From the NCBI GenBank assembly GCA_029932915.1, contig JAOZPE010000010.1:31340-75058 (forward strand): a stretch of DNA of 43,719 nucleotides, written 5' to 3'. The DNA comes from Candidatus Krumholzibacteriia bacterium. Its GTDB lineage: Bacteria; Krumholzibacteriota; Krumholzibacteriia; JAJRXK01. The position numbers were made by a program, and so were the translations under genes. The first letter of the stretch is position 1. Every line of letters begins with the position of its first letter. Of the stretch, positions 39,807 to 43,719 are shown piece after piece. The notes under the pieces were generated by a model. That model saw nothing but the letters and a program-made list of their open reading frames with translations. It ran no database searches and was not told the DNA's origin.

Positions 39807-40430
39807 ATGCGCACGACCACCGGAATCATCGCGCTCGCGCTCGCCCTCACCGCAGGCGCCGCTCCCGTTCTCGCCCAGCCACAGTGGGAGCTGCATCCCT
39901 TCGCCGGTTACGCCTTCGGCGGCCGCCTGGAGACGGTGGCCGGCGATCTCAAGCCCGACGACTCGCTGAACTACGGCCTGACGGTGGGGATCCGCATGCA
40001 GGAGAAACTGCAATTGGAGCTGAGCTGGGCCCACCAGGAGACCCGCATGGGCTTCGAACCCATCCTCTCGGGCGGAACCGAACTCGATGGTTTCGACATG
40101 GCGACGAACCAGTTGAGCGTGGGCATCAACTACGCCATCACCCAGGACAAGCTCACACCCTTCGTCAGCTTCGGCCTGGGAGCCACCAACTGGGATCCAC
40201 AGGAAGGCCGACTCGACAGCGAGTGGGAGTTCATGATGATCCTCGGCGGTGGCGCCAAGTACTACTTCAGCGAGAGCTTCGGCGTGCGCGCCCAACTGCG
40301 GATCTACTCGGCCTTCCTCAACACCCAGGGCGGCATCTTCTGCGACCCCGCGCTGGGCTGCTACGACACCCTGCAGACCAGCACCGTCCTGCAGACCGAA
40401 CTGAGCGCGGGCCTGGTGCTGGGCTTCTAG
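39807..40430 (+). CDS. Small outer-membrane beta-barrel protein
   Basis: This 207-residue protein starts at ATG 39807, with GAGGAG ten bases upstream, and has a signal peptide ending at PVLAQ (residue 24). The mature part is an OmpA/OmpW-like eight-strand barrel pattern (WELHPFAGYAFGG, YGLTVGIRMQEKLQLELSW, LSVGINYAIT, LTPFVSFGLGATNW, GGGAKYYFSESFGVRAQLRIY) and ends ELSAGLVLGF, with a terminal Phe. A CDPALGC pair near residue 180 may form a disulfide in a loop. Its stop shares a CTAG with the converging rhomboid gene. Confidence 0.88.
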   Translation: MRTTTGIIALALALTAGAAPVLAQPQWELHPFAGYAFGGRLETVAGDLKPDDSLNYGLTVGIRMQEKLQLELSWAHQETRMGFEPILSGGTELDGFDMATNQLSVGINYAITQDKLTPFVSFGLGATNWDPQEGRLDSEWEFMMILGGGAKYYFSESFGVRAQLRIYSAFLNTQGGIFCDPALGCYDTLQTSTVLQTELSAGLVLGF

Positions 40431-41065
40431 CGCCGGTTCCTGCGCCGCAACCACACGATCAGGGCCGCCGAGATCGTGACGATGCCCAGATAGAGCAGGG
40501 GCTGGGCGGCGACGATCCCCGGATGGAGAAGGGTGGTCACCGCCAGGCCGACCAAGGCCCCTCCGACGTGGGCATCGTGCCCGATGTGTCCGAAACGCGA
40601 CTGCATGCCCCAGATGGAGATCCCCAGGAACAGGATGGCGTAGACCGATGCGGGAACCGGGTAGGGAATGAAGAAGATGTACACGGAGGTTCCGGGCAGC
40701 AGGAAGATGGCGGCGTAGATGACGCCACACACCCCACCGGACGCGCCCACGGCCCGGTACGCCTCGTCCCGATGCAACCACAGTGAGAAAAAGGCGCCGC
40801 CGAGCACCCCGGAGAAGTAGATGAGCAGGAAGCTCGCGGCGCCGTAGACCCTCTCGATCCCCAGGCCGAAGCTGTACAGACTGATGAGATTGAAGGCCAG
40901 ATGTCCCAGGCCGGCGTGCAGGAACGAACTGGTCAACATGCGCTCGTACTGGTGGCCCCGCAGGATCGCCCGACTGTCGAAGAGATAGCGATCGACCAGG
41001 GAGGGGCGGAGGAAGCCCGCCAGCGAAACGACCGTGATGGCGGCGACGAGCAGGAGGTTGGCCAT
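40427..41065 (-). CDS. Rhomboid family protein (compact six-helix form)
   Basis: This 212-residue protein starts at ATG 41065 with GGAG four bases upstream. Six hydrophobic helices are visible. The catalytic dyad is Ser109 in VGASGGVCG and His166 in GHDAHVGGALVG, and HLAFNLISLYSFG (about 55-67) is the family HxxxN helix. It lacks the cytosolic tail of the other rhomboid in this window. It should be an active intramembrane protease. It is divergent from the SGNH hydrolase gene across a 261-base gap in which I see no clear promoter. Confidence 0.9.
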   Translation of the reverse strand: MANLLLVAAITVVSLAGFLRPSLVDRYLFDSRAILRGHQYERMLTSSFLHAGLGHLAFNLISLYSFGLGIERVYGAASFLLIYFSGVLGGAFFSLWLHRDEAYRAVGASGGVCGVIYAAIFLLPGTSVYIFFIPYPVPASVYAILFLGISIWGMQSRFGHIGHDAHVGGALVGLAVTTLLHPGIVAAQPLLYLGIVTISAALIVWLRRRNRR

Positions 41066-41326
41066 GGCACTCCAGGCGGGGGACGGGAACGATCCGTCCC
41101 TTCAGGGACGACTGCGCAACCGGATGCCCGGACGCGGCTCTCGCCGGTATGGGGGAGAACACCCCCGGCCGCCGGGCACGAATCTTCCTATCATGAGGCG
41201 GTGGCCCGGGAGCATCATGGTACAGGAACACCCATGATCACCGAAGGGAAGGCTTCACCGCGAAGACCGCCGTCGAAGCGTTCCCCCGAACCCGTCGGTC
41301 ATCTCTTCGGGAAAAGGATCGTTGCC

Positions 41327-42328
41327 GTGAAACTGCGTGTCTTCTCCATGTCCGGTCTGCTCGTATCCCTCGTCCTCCTTCTGGGTCTCTCGCTCCCTTC
41401 CGCGGCCACCGCCCAATGGGACGGCGCGGCCTGGGCCGACGACTCCCAGTACCTGAGCCCCATCACCGCGACCATGAAGGCCCACCTTCGCTCGATCCTC
41501 GCCCACGGGGTCGAGGCGGGACGGGTGGAGGGACGCATGGGCCAGATCGGCGACTCCATCACCGAATCGTCGGCCTATTTCCGCAACGTCGTCCTCTACG
41601 GCGCCGACCCCAACGAGACCGGCCACGACTACGATCCCATCCGCTCATGGCTGGCCTATGGAGGAGAAAAACCGGCCGACGCCAATTCCTTCTATCGCGA
41701 TCACGGGAAGGAAACCCCCTACGGCAACCGGGGCGGCTGGCGCCTGGCCAATGCCGTCGGTATCGGACATCCCCGGCTCTGCGTCGAGGAGGGTGACGGC
41801 ACGACACCGGGCGATTTCTCCTGGGCTGTGGTGATGTTCGGCACGAACGACATCAATCCGGACGACTGGAAACCCTCGGTGTGGAAGGAGCAGTACCGTG
41901 ACTTCCTGGAGGGCTTCATCGATCTCGGTGTCATTCCGGTATTGAGCACCATCCCTCCCTCCGAACGCCATGTGGACGACGGGCGGGTCGATCTGGCCAA
42001 CCAGCAGATCAAGGCCCTGGCCAGTGAACTGCAGATTCCCCTCATCGACTTCTACGCCTACATCGTGCACTACCAGCCGGACAACTGGACGGGCACGCTC
42101 ATCTCCGACGACGGCATCCACCCCTCGGCCGGAGGTGGCGGGGTCGACTTCTCCCGGGACGGCTTGACCGCCAGTGACGGCTACGCCGCCCGCTCGAAAC
42201 TCACCCTGGACATGGCCGAGAAGCTCGAGCGCATCGTCTTCGACGACGGCACCCCCGACGAGGGCGCCCCCCTGCCCGAACACAGCATGGGAGCGTGGAA
42301 GGCCGGTTACTCCAGCGCCAGCCGCTGA
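41327..42328 (+). CDS. Exported SGNH/GDSL-type hydrolase
   Basis: The start chosen is GTG 41327 (AAGGA eight bases upstream), giving 333 residues with a normal signal peptide ending at AATAQ (residue 30). An ATG at 41234, also with an AGGA site, would add 31 residues before the signal. SGNH blocks are present: Ser77 in GQIGDSITES, Asn174 in FGTNDIN, and Asp262/His265 in DDGIHPS. The family covers esterases, lipases and carbohydrate acetyl-esterases; the wide spacing between blocks and the export signal suggest a surface polysaccharide or glycan esterase. It ends 27 bases before the converging pgi gene. Confidence 0.9.
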   Translation: MKLRVFSMSGLLVSLVLLLGLSLPSAATAQWDGAAWADDSQYLSPITATMKAHLRSILAHGVEAGRVEGRMGQIGDSITESSAYFRNVVLYGADPNETGHDYDPIRSWLAYGGEKPADANSFYRDHGKETPYGNRGGWRLANAVGIGHPRLCVEEGDGTTPGDFSWAVVMFGTNDINPDDWKPSVWKEQYRDFLEGFIDLGVIPVLSTIPPSERHVDDGRVDLANQQIKALASELQIPLIDFYAYIVHYQPDNWTGTLISDDGIHPSAGGGGVDFSRDGLTASDGYAARSKLTLDMAEKLERIVFDDGTPDEGAPLPEHSMGAWKAGYSSASR

Positions 42329-42355
42329 GCGGCTGCCACCGAACGGGCGGCAGGG

Positions 42356-43657
42356 CTAGGCGCCCGGCTTGCCCAACACCCGGAAGAGATTGCGCTTGTA
42401 GGCCTCGACCCCCGGTTGGTCGAAGGGATTCACCCCCAGGAGCCGTCCACTGACGCTCACTGCCGTCTCGAAGAACATCAGCAGCGAACCCAGAGCGAAC
42501 TCCTCCACCTCGGGCAGGTGCACCGTCGCGTTGGGCACCCCTCCGTCGCAGTGGGCGTCGGCGACCGCGCCCAGCGCAAGGGCGTTGATCTCCGCCAGCG
42601 GCCGGTGGGCCAGGTAGTCCAGACCGTCCAGGTCGTCGGGGTCTTCGGGAATGAGCGGACCCGCGGCCGGGCGGTCGACGGCCAGGAAGGTCTCCAGGAG
42701 AATCCGCCGGCCGTCCTGCAGGTACTGCCCCAACGAATGCAGGTCGGTGGTGTAATCGACCGAGGCGGGAAAGAGTCCCTGGTGGTCCTTCCCCTCGCTC
42801 TCGCCGAACAACTGCTTCCACCACTCGGCCAGGTGGTGCAGGGAAGGATGGAAGGAGGCCAGCACCTCGATGGCCAGGCCGGCGTCGCCCGCCAGGTGGC
42901 GCAACGCGGCGTAGAGCAACGACGGGGCGTCCCGCAGCGCGCGCGCCCGTTGGAAGCGCTCGAGCTCGGCGGCGGCGCCGGCGAGCAGGCGCCGGGGATC
43001 GACGCCGGCCACCGCCAGGGGAAAGAGTCCCACCGGCGAGAGCACGCTGAAGCGTCCGCCCACATCGCCGGGAACGGTGAAGCGCTCATAGCCCTTGGCC
43101 GCCGCCAGTTCATGCAGCGCGCCGCGAGCGGCGTCGGTGGTGGCGAGGATGCGCCGGGCCGCGCCTTCCCGGCCGAATCGATCTTCGAGCTGGCGGCGCA
43201 ACAGGCGGAAGGCGATGGCCGGTTCGGTGGTGGTCCCGCTCTTGGAGATGACGTTCACCGCGTAGTCGCAACCCTCGAGTTCCTCGAGGAGTTCGGCATA
43301 CGCCGCGGCCTCCAGGTGATGGCCCATGAAGAGCAGGCGCGGTCCCCCGCTCTGCCGCAACCGGAACCGCAGCGCCTCGTACAGCGCGCGGGCGCCCAGG
43401 TAGCTGCCCCCGATGCCCACCACCACCAGGGTATCGATCTCCGTTCGCAGACGGGCCGCGGTGGCCACGATCCTCTCCGACTCGTCGTCCCAGCGGCCGG
43501 GCAGGTCGAGCCACCCCAGGAACTCGGCCCCAGGACCCCGGCGCGCGAGGAGATCATCGCGGGCCGAGAGCACACGCGGCGCGAGTGCGTCCAGCCTCCC
43601 CGCGTCGATCAGCGGGGACGCGCGGTCGAGATCGATGGAAACGAGATCCTGGTTCAT
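42356..43657 (-). CDS. pgi: Glucose-6-phosphate isomerase
   Basis: This 433-residue protein has the length of the compact Bacillus-type enzyme. Visible signatures are VVVGIGGSYLGARAL (phosphosugar site), VISKSGTTTEPAIAFR, GDVGGRFSVLSPVGLFPLA, the catalytic-site segment GKDHQGLFPASVDYTTDLHS, and the C-terminal GVEAYKRNLF with the conserved Lys. It converts glucose-6-phosphate to fructose-6-phosphate. ATG 43657 has only a weak ribosome site and follows an upstream stop by seven bases, suggesting coupling to the fragment at the right edge. With the phosphohexomutase nearby it may feed glycogen or cell-wall sugar synthesis. Confidence 0.97.
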   Translation of the reverse strand: MNQDLVSIDLDRASPLIDAGRLDALAPRVLSARDDLLARRGPGAEFLGWLDLPGRWDDESERIVATAARLRTEIDTLVVVGIGGSYLGARALYEALRFRLRQSGGPRLLFMGHHLEAAAYAELLEELEGCDYAVNVISKSGTTTEPAIAFRLLRRQLEDRFGREGAARRILATTDAARGALHELAAAKGYERFTVPGDVGGRFSVLSPVGLFPLAVAGVDPRRLLAGAAAELERFQRARALRDAPSLLYAALRHLAGDAGLAIEVLASFHPSLHHLAEWWKQLFGESEGKDHQGLFPASVDYTTDLHSLGQYLQDGRRILLETFLAVDRPAAGPLIPEDPDDLDGLDYLAHRPLAEINALALGAVADAHCDGGVPNATVHLPEVEEFALGSLLMFFETAVSVSGRLLGVNPFDQPGVEAYKRNLFRVLGKPGA

Positions 43658-43664
43658 CGCCCGG

Positions 43665-43719
43665 TCACCGCCCCCCGAACCGCGCCTTCCATCCCCCGAA
43701 GCTCGTGGCCTCAGCCGGC
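43665..43719 (-). CDS. C-terminal fragment of an unknown protein
   Basis: Reading back from the right edge on the minus strand, an open frame ends at TGA 43665 with the sequence SFGGWKARFGGR. It lies seven bases before the pgi start, the spacing of an operon. Only 17 codons are visible, so neither the family nor even its being a gene is certain. Confidence 0.4.
   Translation of the reverse strand, partial: PAEATSFGGWKARFGGR

Noticed and set aside
1-43719. Mobile elements, CRISPR arrays, defence islands, rRNA or tRNA genes
   Set aside because: No transposase, integrase, regular repeat array, nuclease-defence cassette or structural RNA signature was seen on either strand.

Overview
The window is GC-rich bacterial chromosome with 34 complete protein genes and one gene fragment at each edge. 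I see no rRNA, tRNA, CRISPR array, insertion sequence, prophage or other mobile DNA. After start-site correction no gap between genes exceeds about 260 bases. The gene content points to a diderm of the Fibrobacteres-Chlorobi-Bacteroidetes (FCB) side of the tree with a high-GC genome, for example Krumholzibacteriota, Eiseniibacteriota or Latescibacterota. This rests on PorV/PorQ-like proteins, secreted proteins ending in PNPY or PNPFNP sorting-type domains, TonB receptors with a carboxypeptidase-regulatory domain, and many small beta-barrels. The phylum is inferred from protein style, not from a marker gene.

Layout. 1-7000 (minus strand): a fragment whose N-terminal helix resembles a microcompartment encapsulation peptide, then four translationally coupled genes for a surface complex (lipoprotein, TonB receptor, PorV-like barrel, beta-propeller lipoprotein). 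7100-10400 (minus): folB, a small barrel, a TM2/LiaF-like membrane protein, a zinc-binding anti-sigma factor and its ECF sigma factor. 10600-13900 (plus): a membrane-bound PP2C (SpoIIE-type) phosphatase and a lipoprotein. 13900-20200 (minus): a chalcone-isomerase-like protein, an S9 peptidase, an unknown protein with an Arg/Trp tail and a large sorted exoprotein. 20450-27400: pirin, an ADP-forming acyl-CoA synthetase, a second sorted exoprotein, a lone cyclic-nucleotide-binding domain and a rhomboid protease. 27500-30735 (minus): a flippase and an Omp85-like barrel. 30960-36680 (plus): Hsp20, an unknown helical protein, a second Omp85-like barrel, selD, an NYN-S1 fusion and a PAP2 phosphatase. 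36775-43719: an arginase-family hydrolase coupled to a phosphohexomutase, a small barrel, a second rhomboid, an SGNH hydrolase, glucose-6-phosphate isomerase and a C-terminal fragment.

The clearest hidden feature is selD. Its true start is at 33579, with a perfect Shine-Dalgarno, and an in-frame UGA at 33630-33632 falls exactly where the catalytic Cys/Sec of selenophosphate synthetase lies. A hairpin of the right size and distance for a bacterial SECIS follows. A conventional gene call would truncate the enzyme and lose its active site. The organism should therefore decode UGA as selenocysteine.

Other items deserving study are the four-gene coupled outer-membrane operon, the NYN nuclease fused to an S1 domain, and the two single-POTRA Omp85-like proteins that lack Shine-Dalgarno sequences. 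Very long antisense ORFs throughout the window are artefacts of high GC content.
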